Below the pieces are notes generated by a model that was not told the DNA's origin, did not search any database, and worked only from the letters and a program-made list of their open reading frames with translations. This document shows positions 39,107 through 47,749 of a stretch of DNA of 64,000 nucleotides, one piece after another. Both the position numbers and the translations under genes were made by a program. Source of the stretch: Marinobacter daepoensis DSM 16072 (GTDB lineage Bacteria; Pseudomonadota; Gammaproteobacteria; Pseudomonadales; Oleiphilaceae); assembly GCF_000421165.1 (NCBI RefSeq), contig NZ_ATWI01000008.1, positions 62,001 to 126,000 on the forward strand, given 5' to 3'. Within the stretch, counting starts at the first letter, position 1. Each line of letters opens with the position of its first letter.

Positions 39107-41470
39107 ATGAACATAAGAAAGAGTAAAGAGTGGAGCCGCCGTTCTATTCTTGGTGGGGCCATGTTGGCCACATTGGCTGGTTGTAACGGCGACGACACCC
39201 ATTCTGAGACCATCATTGAACGCCAGAATCAGGCCCCGGTGGTCGACAATGTCGATCTGGGGACAGAGAACGCGGTTCAAGTGGTAACAGTACTGCCGGA
39301 GAAACTGCTGGAAAGTGCCTCGGATCCCGACGGTGATCCGCTGCACCTGAAGAAAGTAGAGCTCCGTGATCCGGATCAGGGCAGGCTGAGTGTTGAGAGG
39401 GATGACAACGGCTTGATCCGTTCGATCGAATTCATGCCGGGCGTTTTCCGGGGTACGCACACGGTGGAACTGTCCTTTCAGGTCAGTGATGGTCAGTTGG
39501 TCACGGAAGCGCTGGCAACACTGGAGTTGATGCTTGGGGATCGCACTCCAAAAGCTCTGGTGGTGATGGTGGATGGTGTTCGCTATGACGCTCTGATGGA
39601 GGCTGCTCCGGCTCACATTTCCCAGTTAGACGTACAGAAGGCGTATTCGGGTGGAGTAACGGGTGCATTCAGCCAGTCGGGCACGAGCACGGTTGAGGGA
39701 ACGTCTACCTTGTGGACTGGCGCCTGGCACGCCAGCCAGCGAGGTGGCCACGATGGCTATCCGTCCATCTGGGGGCATTTGTACAATAACAGTGCTACCC
39801 CGTTAACACTTGGTGTGTATCCCAACTGGAATCTCTTTGCCCACGTTAATTACCCTGATATGGAGGTCATCAGTACCAAAGGCGCGTTTGCCACCGGAAC
39901 CGATAAGGGGCGGGAGCGGGAAAACATTGAAACCATCACCGGCTACATCGAGTCGGGTGAGTACGATGCGCTTTATACCACGATTGATATGACTGATTAT
40001 GCAGGTCACTGTAATTACGGGAACAGTGGCGGCGCCTGGTCGAAACAATATAACGAGACCATTCGCGAAGCTGACGAACTTTTTGGGCAGATGTGGAAAG
40101 CGGTTCAGCAGCGAGAGCAGGAACACAATGAAGACTGGCTGGTGATTGTCACTACGGACCATGGGTACAACAAGCTCCGTAATAATGGCACGGCAGACTG
40201 CTCCCATGGTTCTCAGGACCTGAGTGCCAAGGAGGTATGGATTGCGACCAATAAAGCTGAGCGCATGAATGAGCAGTACAATGAGCCATTGGAGGCCATT
40301 GCCAATACTGAGAAAGCGGGAGTCTACCGCTACCCTGCACTGGTGGATGTCCCGGTAACGCTGCTTAGCTGGTTTGACGTTGAGCCTCAGAAAGAATGGT
40401 TGCTTGAGGGGACATCGTTAATCGGTGAGACTGGCGTGCGAGGCCTATTTGCGGAGCCGGTTGAGACTGAGGACAATCAGGTAAGCGTTTCCTTTACGGC
40501 GACGAATGACGAGCCAGTGGTTGTGTATCGTAGTGTACAGACTGGCAGTCATGAGACTGTCCGGGGTCAGCAAATTGATGTGATAAACGGGTTGGAAGAA
40601 GGGCGTGTTCATACGTATGTTGATGAGCTGGACCTTGAGCCCGGTAACTACGAGATCATCTATCAGCTGGAGAATAAGGGGACCACTAAGGCCGTTCGGG
40701 TTCAGGTCACTATTGTAGAGAAGGTTGCGTTTGATGACCTGCCATTCAATTCTATCAGCGATGTTTTCACCTTTGATGATCCGGCGAACCTGCTCCTGAA
40801 TAGCGGAGATGGTTTGGACCTGACACAGATCGGGCAACCAGCCATTTCGTCTGTAGCCGGCCGTTTTGGTTCCGCACTTCAGCATCAGCGTCAGTTCAGT
40901 CAGGACCTCAGTTTCCCGGATGCGTTCACGAGCTCCGACAAGTTCACTCTGTCGTTCTGGTTCCGGGGAGATGGCAAGACCTCTGATCCTGCGATACTGA
41001 CGAACAAGGCCTGGTCGTCCTCTCTGAATGGAACCATCGTCGCCCAGTTGAACGATACCCTGAAATTCCAGGTAGGGGCCACCGGGGAAGGTTCTTGCTG
41101 CTATGTTCAACTGCCATACTCCCCGAGTCAGGCATTGGAGGAGCCAGAATGGAACCTGGTGGTCGCTTCCGTTGACCGGACCCGGGTCTGGTCTGATGGC
41201 CTGGGACAAGGGGTTATCAGTCTGTCAGTGTATCGGCCGGATGGTTCTTTGGAGCACGGGGAAACCCGTCTTTCCGGCAACCGTGCTCAGACCGTGTCTA
41301 CAGGACAGCCCTGGCTGATCAATAATGACCATGCCCAGCGCTACAATGGCGGTCATGTCGGGTTTATTGATGAAGTGGCCGTCTGGCAGGGCGTTGCTCT
41401 GAGCGCCGGGCAAGCGAAGGCCCTTGGCACTGAGGGGCGCTCGGTGACAGAGAAGCTGACGAACCAGTAA
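39107..41470 (+). CDS. Tat-exported alkaline-phosphatase-superfamily (type I phosphodiesterase) lipoprotein with LamG-like tail
   Basis: A 787-residue surface protein. The N-terminus combines a twin-arginine motif SRRSILGG (Arg11-Arg12) with a lipobox LAGC (Cys26), so it should leave through Tat and be lipidated. A cadherin/Ig-like segment (about 40-140) follows. Then comes an alkaline-phosphatase-superfamily catalytic domain (about 145-440) with first metal Asp in VVMVDGVRYD, nucleophile Thr region GTSTVEGTSTLWTG, TIDMTDYAGH, TTDHGYN and CSHGSQ. Residues about 570-780 resemble a concanavalin/LamG binding domain (FTLSFWFRGDG; IDEVAVWQGVAL). It probably hydrolyses extracellular phosphodiesters. 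A Pho-box-like array precedes it. Confidence 0.85.
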   Translation: MNIRKSKEWSRRSILGGAMLATLAGCNGDDTHSETIIERQNQAPVVDNVDLGTENAVQVVTVLPEKLLESASDPDGDPLHLKKVELRDPDQGRLSVERDDNGLIRSIEFMPGVFRGTHTVELSFQVSDGQLVTEALATLELMLGDRTPKALVVMVDGVRYDALMEAAPAHISQLDVQKAYSGGVTGAFSQSGTSTVEGTSTLWTGAWHASQRGGHDGYPSIWGHLYNNSATPLTLGVYPNWNLFAHVNYPDMEVISTKGAFATGTDKGRERENIETITGYIESGEYDALYTTIDMTDYAGHCNYGNSGGAWSKQYNETIREADELFGQMWKAVQQREQEHNEDWLVIVTTDHGYNKLRNNGTADCSHGSQDLSAKEVWIATNKAERMNEQYNEPLEAIANTEKAGVYRYPALVDVPVTLLSWFDVEPQKEWLLEGTSLIGETGVRGLFAEPVETEDNQVSVSFTATNDEPVVVYRSVQTGSHETVRGQQIDVINGLEEGRVHTYVDELDLEPGNYEIIYQLENKGTTKAVRVQVTIVEKVAFDDLPFNSISDVFTFDDPANLLLNSGDGLDLTQIGQPAISSVAGRFGSALQHQRQFSQDLSFPDAFTSSDKFTLSFWFRGDGKTSDPAILTNKAWSSSLNGTIVAQLNDTLKFQVGATGEGSCCYVQLPYSPSQALEEPEWNLVVASVDRTRVWSDGLGQGVISLSVYRPDGSLEHGETRLSGNRAQTVSTGQPWLINNDHAQRYNGGHVGFIDEVAVWQGVALSAGQAKALGTEGRSVTEKLTNQ

Positions 41471-41500
41471 GTTGTCTTGTATTCTCATCACTTGAAGATC

Positions 41501-41543
41501 GATGCCGGGCCATCCGCGAGGATGGCCCGGCATCTTTTATTTT
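41501..41543 (+). terminator. strong rho-independent terminator
   Basis: A perfect 15-bp stem (41501-41515 with 41520-41534; GATGCCGGGCCATCC), a GCGA tetraloop and TTTTATTTT end the transcript of the phosphodiesterase lipoprotein. Confidence 0.95.
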
Positions 41544-41574
41544 GCCTGGTGAACACCTGTGAGATGAACGACGC

Positions 41575-42060
41575 ATGGCTTCGGTTACGGTAAGCGAATT
41601 TCAGGAGGAGCGATTCAGGTATCCGGTGGTGGCAACCATTGCGGTGTTGTTCAGGAATGAAGAGGTCTTGCTGGTACGCCGTGCCAACCCGCCAGATGTG
41701 GGGCGTTGGGGGTTTCCGGGTGGGAAAATGGAGTTGGGAGAGACGGTTAAGGCCGCCGCGGTGAGAGAGTTGTACGAGGAGACCGGGGTCCGGGCTGCCG
41801 CAGGGAAAGTCTTCAACGTGGTGGATGCGTATGACCATGACGATGAGGGACGCCTTCGATCCCACTTTGTTCTGATCGCGGTGCTGTGTTTCTGGGAATC
41901 TGGTGAGCCGGTTGCGGCCGACGATGCGCTGGATGCGGCGTTCGTTCCGATGGCTGCCCTGGGCGCCAGCGATCTTGCCTTGAGCCTGGATGTGGAAGAA
42001 ATTGCCAGGGAGGCCTATGAGTTGGCCTCTGAGGCCGAGGCTGGAGGCCGTGGTCAGTAA
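41575..42060 (+). CDS. NUDIX hydrolase
   Basis: A 161-residue NUDIX protein with a complete Nudix box from Gly50 to Val72 (G-x5-E56-x7-R64-E65-x-x-E68-E69-x-G71). The N-terminal VATIAVLFRNEEVLLVRRAN and GRWGFPGGK are typical of the ADP-ribose/nucleotide-sugar and housecleaning branches. It would cleave a nucleoside diphosphate linked to another group; the substrate is not evident. Its end overlaps the convergent histidine kinase gene by 7 bp. Confidence 0.88.
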   Translation: MASVTVSEFQEERFRYPVVATIAVLFRNEEVLLVRRANPPDVGRWGFPGGKMELGETVKAAAVRELYEETGVRAAAGKVFNVVDAYDHDDEGRLRSHFVLIAVLCFWESGEPVAADDALDAAFVPMAALGASDLALSLDVEEIAREAYELASEAEAGGRGQ

Positions 42061-43388
42061 ATCGCCGGAGGCGGCGGTTCGGCTTGGACGGCCAGTGGCA
42101 GCCAGAGTTTCCAGTCCATCCCGCCCGTTTCGTTATAACTTGGGGTCAGCGAGCCCCCGCACTGAGTGACAATGGTATTGACGATGGCCAGCCCCAGCCC
42201 GTGACTTTCCGGGGACACGGACTGGTTTTCCACCGATTGCTGAGGGTGCATTCCGCTGCCGGCGTCGCGTACCATGACTTCCAGCATGGGGGGGGTATCT
42301 GGCGGTGCGTTCTCCGACACTCGGTGGACGATGACATCACAGTTGGTATCCGAGTGTTTCAGTGCATTTTCAATCAGATTGCGCACGGCCATGACGGCCA
42401 GAGTTGCCGGCACCCGAACGTTGCACCCTGGGGCATTGTCTTGCAGCCGGACCCGGCTGGGGTTGGACAGGTCTTCCAGTGCCTGTGACAGAATGTTTTC
42501 GACCCTGCTGAACTCTGCCTCTGGCAGCCCGTGGCGTTCAAGGCGCGACAACTGCAACAGTTGTTCGGTCAATGTTTGCAAGCGCTGAACGCCGGTCTCG
42601 GCATTCGCGAGGGCCTGCTGCTGGCGTTCACCAGTCAGTTTCCCGGCAACCTGAAGGTGCGTCTTGACGGCGGTCAGCGGTGTTCGGAACTCGTGGGCGG
42701 CGCTGTTGGCAAACCGTTTTTCCCAGGCGACGGTGCTTGCGACCCGGGCGAACAGGTTGTTCAGGGTGTTGACCACCGGGGTCAGTTCCTGGGGGGCGTT
42801 GTGGAGCTGGATCGCTTCCAGGTTTTCCGGCGACCGGTGGCGGAGTTGATCCTGTAGCGATTGCAGGGGGAACAAGCCCCGGCGTACTCCCCACCAAAGA
42901 ACGGCCAGCCCGCCAATAAGTGCCAGGGTAAAGGGTGTGACCATCGCCAGAAGGATGCCGTTGGCCAGCGCGACCCGTTCGGATAACCTGTCTGCGGTGG
43001 TAATAAAGGTGTCGCCCTGCTTGAGGGTATAGAGCCGCCATGTCTGGTCATCGATTTCCCGGTTGGAAAAACCGGGGCGCGTGTTTCCCAGAAGCTGGCC
43101 GCGCACCCCGTTGGTTTGCAGCAGAACCTCACCACTGGCGGCCTGGATCTGGCAGGCAACACCTTCATACTCGGGCGAGACCAGCAGGGGGTTGTTGTCG
43201 GGAAAGCTCAGGATGTCCTGCTGTCGGGACAGCAGGCCAGCGACCATCGTGGCCGAGGCCGCGAGGCGCTGGTCAAGAGTCTGAGACACTTGCCGGTCCA
43301 GGTGGAAGTACATCAACGCTGCGACCGACAGCCAGAGAATCAGGAACGCGGTGCTCAATAGCCAGAGCAGGCGCCTCTGCAGGCTCAT
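42054..43388 (-). CDS. sensor histidine kinase (QseC/PmrB-like) of the Dsb locus
   Basis: A 444-residue sensor kinase. It has two membrane helices (about 8-28 and 142-166) around a periplasmic sensor of about 110 residues. A HAMP-like linker follows, then the dimerisation domain with phospho-acceptor His232 in NSAAHEFRTPL, and a catalytic domain with N box NLIENALKH, G1 DAGSGM and G2 SHGLGLAIV. The sensor domain contains a single Cys (Cys79). It overlaps the response regulator gene by 4 bp. Synteny with P. aeruginosa PA2476-PA2480 and the divergent dsb genes suggests that it senses periplasmic redox or metal stress. Confidence 0.92.
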   Translation of the reverse strand: MSLQRRLLWLLSTAFLILWLSVAALMYFHLDRQVSQTLDQRLAASATMVAGLLSRQQDILSFPDNNPLLVSPEYEGVACQIQAASGEVLLQTNGVRGQLLGNTRPGFSNREIDDQTWRLYTLKQGDTFITTADRLSERVALANGILLAMVTPFTLALIGGLAVLWWGVRRGLFPLQSLQDQLRHRSPENLEAIQLHNAPQELTPVVNTLNNLFARVASTVAWEKRFANSAAHEFRTPLTAVKTHLQVAGKLTGERQQQALANAETGVQRLQTLTEQLLQLSRLERHGLPEAEFSRVENILSQALEDLSNPSRVRLQDNAPGCNVRVPATLAVMAVRNLIENALKHSDTNCDVIVHRVSENAPPDTPPMLEVMVRDAGSGMHPQQSVENQSVSPESHGLGLAIVNTIVTQCGGSLTPSYNETGGMDWKLWLPLAVQAEPPPPAIY

Positions 43389-44068
43389 TCGTTGTGCTCC
43401 GGTGATGGGGGAGGGGGCCCCAGTCGGTAGCCGAGCCCCCGCTCGGTAATCACGATATCCTTGTGGATTTTCTTCCGCAGGTGGTAGATGTGTACGTTCA
43501 GAGCGTTGCTTTCGATGCTGGCCCCCATACCATACAGACTGTCTTTCAGCTGTTCGTCGGACACCACGCCGCCCCGCGCATTAATCAGTTTTTCCAGTAA
43601 GGCCAGTTCGCGCCGGGAAAGTGAGATCGGGGTTTCATTCAGCCTGACGTCTCCTGAACCCGGGTTGATCCGGAGGGCTCCATGGGTAATCTCCGATTGA
43701 GCACGGCCGGCGGACCGTCGAACCAGAGCGTGCAGGCGCGAGGCAAGTTCATCCAGATCGAACGGTTTGAGAACGTAGTCATCGGCTCCCGCATCCAGCC
43801 CCTGAATCCGGTACTCAACCTCATCGCGGGCGGTGAGAATAAGGATTGGGGTAGTGATGCCCTGGTTTCTCCAGTGTGTAAGGAGTTCCATGCCATCTTT
43901 ATCCGGCAGGCCGAGGTCCAGGATCACAACATCACACTCGAACTGGGCCAGGGCGGTCATTGCGGAGCGGCAGGTGTTCACGCGATCCACCAGGCAGTTG
44001 TGGAGCTCCAGGCCCGCAATCAGGCCGGATGCAACCAGATCGTCGTCCTCTACCAACAATACGTGCAC
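43385..44068 (-). CDS. OmpR-family response regulator (QseB/PmrA-like) of the Dsb locus
   Basis: A 227-residue response regulator. The receiver domain has acidic pocket VEDDD (8-10), phospho-acceptor Asp51 in VVILDLGLPD, Thr in ILTARDEVEYR and Lys in DDYVLKPFDLDEL. The C-terminal winged helix begins with LTRRE-like SLSRRELALLEKL and ends with YHLRKKI and TERGLGYRL. It starts at GTG. It is divergent from dsbD, whose upstream region contains a CTTAAT-N5-CTTAAT direct repeat of the PmrA/QseB type, so it is the likely activator of the dsb genes. Confidence 0.92.
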   Translation of the reverse strand: MHVLLVEDDDLVASGLIAGLELHNCLVDRVNTCRSAMTALAQFECDVVILDLGLPDKDGMELLTHWRNQGITTPILILTARDEVEYRIQGLDAGADDYVLKPFDLDELASRLHALVRRSAGRAQSEITHGALRINPGSGDVRLNETPISLSRRELALLEKLINARGGVVSDEQLKDSLYGMGASIESNALNVHIYHLRKKIHKDIVITERGLGYRLGPPPPSPEHNE

Positions 44069-44151
44069 AGATGTTTCCTTTGCCTCAACGGTGATGTGTC
44101 ATAGCAGGAGTCCGGAGGGCCTGGTGAGGCCCCAGGGCCATTTCAGGGAGC

Positions 44152-44168
44152 CTTAATGCTGCCTTAAT
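44152..44168 (+). promoter_or_regulatory. PmrA/QseB-type box upstream of dsbD
   Basis: CTTAATGCTGCCTTAAT is an exact CTTAAT-N5-CTTAAT direct repeat, the form known for PmrA-type response regulators. It lies 64-80 bp before dsbD and 84-100 bp before the regulator's own gene, so it may control both directions. Confidence 0.75.
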
Positions 44169-44231
44169 CCTCGGCCCCCAGACTGCGGCCCCGACAGACT
44201 TCAAGCCCCTAGTAAACGACAGGAGTATCGC

Positions 44232-46070
44232 GTGCGGGAAGCCAGACTCTGGGTACGCATCTTATCCGCTCTCATTGTTTTAGCAACCAGTTGGCCCGTT
44301 GCTGGCCAGTCCCTTTTTGGAACCGGGACGGGTAACGATTTCCTTCCTGTGGAGGAAGCCTTTCAGTACAGCCTGACGCAGAATCCGGACAACACGGTCA
44401 CGTTGTACTGGGACATCGCTCAGGACTATTACCTCTACCGGAAACGCCTGACCATTGAGGGTGTGGATGGCGAACTCGGGGGCATTGCGTTCCCGGCCGG
44501 AGTGATGATCAACGATGAGTTTTTTGGTGAATCCGAAGTTTATTACACCCAGGCCGAGATCCAGATTGAGCCTGGGGAGGCATCGGCGTTGTCCCTGTCA
44601 TGGCAGGGCTGTGCCGATGCCGGGCTGTGCTATCCACCGCAATCGGCAGAGATCAGTTTTTCTGGTGAACCGTGGGCGGGCGGGCCTGAGGAGGCTCAAG
44701 CGTCCCGGACACCCACCGGAGATGTTGCATCACCAGGCTCGGCTGCCTCGAGTGTCAGTAGCCAGGCGGAGGATCAGTCGCTGACCAGCCAGTTAGCGGC
44801 TGGCGGCATTGCCTGGAACATGCTCGTTTTCTTCGGCCTGGGACTCTTGCTGGTGTTTACGCCCTGCGTCTTGCCAATGATCCCTATCCTGTCGACGGTC
44901 ATCATCGGGAATGGCGCGGGACGAAGCCGGTCTTTTGTGCTCTCGACCGTGTATGTGATGACCATGGCTACTACCTACGCTCTGATGGGGGTTCTGGCAG
45001 CCATGGCGGGAGCAAATCTTCAGGCTGTTTTGCAGGCTCCGGTTTTCATCATTCTGATTGCCATTATTTTTGTGTTGCTCGCACTCTCCATGTTCGGGCT
45101 CTACGAACTGCAACTGCCTTCGTTTATCCGTAATCGTCTGGGGCAGCTCAGCAGTCAGCAGAAAGGTGGCAGCCTGCTCAGTGCCGGCATCATGGGCGTG
45201 ATTGCCGCTTTACTGGCCAGTCCTTGTATGACCGCGCCTCTGGCAGGGGCTCTGATCTACATTGCTGATACCGGTGACACCGTTCTGGGCGGACTGGCGT
45301 TGCTGGCTCTGGGGCTTGGAATGGGCGCCCCATTGATTGCACTGGCAACGGTGGGGGCGGGGCTGCTTCCCAGGCCGGGCGGATGGATGAACGCGGTGAA
45401 GGCCCTCTTTGGATTTGTGCTTCTGGGTACCACGGTTTACTTTCTTGAGCGCATTATTGACGACTCCGTGACGCTTGCACTCTGGGGAGCCCTGACGCTC
45501 GCGCTGGGCATCGTTTTGAGGTCTGCCGCCAGTTCGGCTGAAAAGAGCCGGTCGCTCAATCTGATTTCCCTGTCTCTGGGCACCATCCTGGCTCTGTGGG
45601 GCGGTGTGATGATGGTGGGTGCCGCCGCCGGGGGTGACAAATTAACGCAGCCTCTGAACGGTCTGGCCCTTGGCGGCGGTGGTGGCCCGATAGAGCAGAC
45701 TCATGCCCGGTTTGAGGATTTCAAATCGGTTGAGGATCTCAACCGCGCCGTGGCTGAGGCTGGCGGCGAGGGGCAATGGACCCTGGTGGACTTCTACGCG
45801 GACTGGTGTGTGTCCTGCAAGGTAATTGAGGAAGAAGTATTCGGGGATGCCAGCGTTGTAGCGGCACTCTCCGACATGCAGTTGCTGAGGGCCGACGTGA
45901 CAGACAATGACGCTCTGGATCAGGCCCTGATGAGGCACCTGGAGGTTATAGGCCCGCCAACCATTCTGATTCTGGGCCCGGATGGCCAGGAATACCGCGC
46001 CCAGAGGACAACGGGGGAGGTGTCCGCGGAGGTTTTTCTGGAGCGCCTAGGGGTAGCCCGGCAGTCATAG
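44232..46070 (+). CDS. dsbD: thiol:disulfide interchange protein DsbD
   Basis: A 612-residue electron conduit that carries cytoplasmic reducing power to periplasmic thiol proteins. All three parts and their Cys pairs are present. The N-terminal alpha domain (CADAGLCYPP) follows a signal peptide. An eight-helix membrane domain has FTPCVLPMIPIL and LLASPCMTAPLAG. A C-terminal thioredoxin domain has DWCVSCKVIEEEVF. A GTG start is chosen because AGGAG lies 6 bp upstream. It heads a three-gene redox operon with a TlpA-like protein and DsbG, its probable reduction partners. Confidence 0.93.
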   Translation: MREARLWVRILSALIVLATSWPVAGQSLFGTGTGNDFLPVEEAFQYSLTQNPDNTVTLYWDIAQDYYLYRKRLTIEGVDGELGGIAFPAGVMINDEFFGESEVYYTQAEIQIEPGEASALSLSWQGCADAGLCYPPQSAEISFSGEPWAGGPEEAQASRTPTGDVASPGSAASSVSSQAEDQSLTSQLAAGGIAWNMLVFFGLGLLLVFTPCVLPMIPILSTVIIGNGAGRSRSFVLSTVYVMTMATTYALMGVLAAMAGANLQAVLQAPVFIILIAIIFVLLALSMFGLYELQLPSFIRNRLGQLSSQQKGGSLLSAGIMGVIAALLASPCMTAPLAGALIYIADTGDTVLGGLALLALGLGMGAPLIALATVGAGLLPRPGGWMNAVKALFGFVLLGTTVYFLERIIDDSVTLALWGALTLALGIVLRSAASSAEKSRSLNLISLSLGTILALWGGVMMVGAAAGGDKLTQPLNGLALGGGGGPIEQTHARFEDFKSVEDLNRAVAEAGGEGQWTLVDFYADWCVSCKVIEEEVFGDASVVAALSDMQLLRADVTDNDALDQALMRHLEVIGPPTILILGPDGQEYRAQRTTGEVSAEVFLERLGVARQS

Positions 46071-46083
46071 TCAAGGAGTCAAT

Positions 46084-46896
46084 ATGTTGAGTGTCAGTTT
46101 GGGGCCGATGGTGTTGTCTTTGCAGAACGCTTTGTTGTTCTTCGCGTTTTTTGTTGCCCTGATTGTGGGAGCAATTATCGGCCGGAAAGAAGGTATCCCC
46201 GTGGCCGGGACCTTGTCGGACATCTTTCTGGCCGCCCTGGTGACCGCACGGGTTGGCTTCGTGATCCGTTACTTTGAGCACTATCAGGAATCGTTGTGGC
46301 GCGTGATCGATATCCGGGATGGCGGCTTTGATGTTGTTGCCGGCCTGGTGGGCGTGCTCACGATTCTGGTCTGGAAGTTATGGCGGCATCCGGCCATCAG
46401 GAAACCGCTGGGCAGCGCGGCCGCTGCGGGACTGCTGGTCTGGGGCGGAGTGCTATCGGTCATCAACCTGATTGAAAGCCAGTCCAGAGTAGTGCCCGAA
46501 GTACCGTTGGCATATCTGGATGAGCGTCCTGCGTCTCTGGCGGAGGTAGCGGGTGGGCAGCCAATGGTGGTGAACCTTTGGGCCAGTTGGTGCCCGCCGT
46601 GTGTGCGGGAAATGCCGGTGCTTGAAAAGGCGCAGCGCGAGAATCCCGATATCACGTTTGTGTTTGTGAATCAGGGGGAGCAGGCCGGCACCATTCGACG
46701 TTTTCTTGGGCAGCATGATCTGTCTCTGGATAATGTCCTGACCGATGTTCAGGGTGGAATGGGCAAAATCACCGGGAGTCAGGCGTTGCCGACGACGCTG
46801 TTTTACGACGCTCAGGGGCGGCAGGTGGACGCTCATCTGGGGGAGCTGTCCTCAGCTTCCCTGGCTCATCGACTGAAACGTTTTAACGAGAATTGA
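46084..46896 (+). CDS. membrane-anchored TlpA/DsbE-type thioredoxin
   Basis: A 270-residue protein. Residues 1-130 hold about four membrane helices; the IDIRDGGFDVVAGLVG stretch is somewhat like the start of prolipoprotein diacylglyceryl transferase. The C-terminal part (about 140-270) is a periplasmic thioredoxin fold with active site WASWCPPC (Cys170, Cys173), and GSQALPTTLFYD holds the cis-Pro. It is the equivalent of PA2477 in the P. aeruginosa dsbG-dsbD2 locus. It is presumably reduced by DsbD and reduces DsbG or another client. AAGGAG precedes the ATG. Confidence 0.85.
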   Translation: MLSVSLGPMVLSLQNALLFFAFFVALIVGAIIGRKEGIPVAGTLSDIFLAALVTARVGFVIRYFEHYQESLWRVIDIRDGGFDVVAGLVGVLTILVWKLWRHPAIRKPLGSAAAAGLLVWGGVLSVINLIESQSRVVPEVPLAYLDERPASLAEVAGGQPMVVNLWASWCPPCVREMPVLEKAQRENPDITFVFVNQGEQAGTIRRFLGQHDLSLDNVLTDVQGGMGKITGSQALPTTLFYDAQGRQVDAHLGELSSASLAHRLKRFNEN

Positions 46897-46915
46897 TGTA
46901 AACCGGAGTACAACC

Positions 46916-47704
46916 ATGAAGTTAGTCAAGTCTGTAATGAAACCTGCTGTGCTGGCGATTGCGTTGTCGGGCGCGGCAATGAGTACCCCGCTATGGGCCG
47001 AAGAGTCTCACCCTGACGCTGTGCAGCAACTGATTTCCCGGGGAGTCTCCATTGATGGGACCTTTGACGCGCCCGGAGGCATGACCGGCTATGTCGGCAA
47101 CATGCAGGGGCGTGCAGTGGCCTTTTACCTGACCTCGGATAAACAGCACGTGGTTGTGGGGCCGATGCTAGACGCCAAAGGTGAGAATCTGACCGAGCCG
47201 AAAATCCAGGAACTGGTGATTGGGCCTCAGAATGAAAAGGCCTGGGGGCAACTCGAAAACTCGGAATGGGTCCGGGACGGCAGCCCGGAAGCACCGGTGG
47301 TGGTGTACACGTTTACCGACCCTAACTGCCCCTACTGCCATCGTTTTCGCCAGTCTGCTGAACCCTGGATTGAGGCGGGTGAAGTGCAGCTTCGTCACGT
47401 GATGGTGGGCATCCTGAAGGAAGACAGTCTGCCTAAAGCGGCCACCATTCTGGGCGCCGATGACCCGGAGCAGGCCCTGGCGGACAACCAGAATCAGCAC
47501 GATCAGGGGGGAATCGAGGTGGATCGCGAGATCGTCAGTGCCAATGCCCGACGCGTGCAGGCGAACAACCAGTTGATGTCCAGCCTTGGTTTAAGCGCAA
47601 CGCCGAGCACTTACTATCGCGATGGAAACGGAACCGTCCAGATGAAACAGGGCGCCCCCCGGCCCGGGGAAATGGAAGGGATCATGGGAACACCAAAGCC
47701 CTGA
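46916..47704 (+). CDS. dsbG: periplasmic disulfide isomerase/sulfenic-acid reductase DsbG
   Basis: A 262-residue DsbG-like protein with a signal peptide (cleaved near PLWAEE). The N-terminal dimerisation domain (about 35-115) has APGGMTGYVGNMQG, and a thioredoxin domain has the active site CPYC (Cys138-Cys141) with the cis-Pro in SATPSTYY. In E. coli DsbG protects single cysteines from over-oxidation and is kept reduced by DsbD, matching its place in this operon. GGAG lies upstream of the ATG. Confidence 0.92.
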   Translation: MKLVKSVMKPAVLAIALSGAAMSTPLWAEESHPDAVQQLISRGVSIDGTFDAPGGMTGYVGNMQGRAVAFYLTSDKQHVVVGPMLDAKGENLTEPKIQELVIGPQNEKAWGQLENSEWVRDGSPEAPVVVYTFTDPNCPYCHRFRQSAEPWIEAGEVQLRHVMVGILKEDSLPKAATILGADDPEQALADNQNQHDQGGIEVDREIVSANARRVQANNQLMSSLGLSATPSTYYRDGNGTVQMKQGAPRPGEMEGIMGTPKP

Positions 47705-47749
47705 GCGTGCTCTCGATGGCTTTGCCTGCACAACCGTGGGTAAAGCCAT

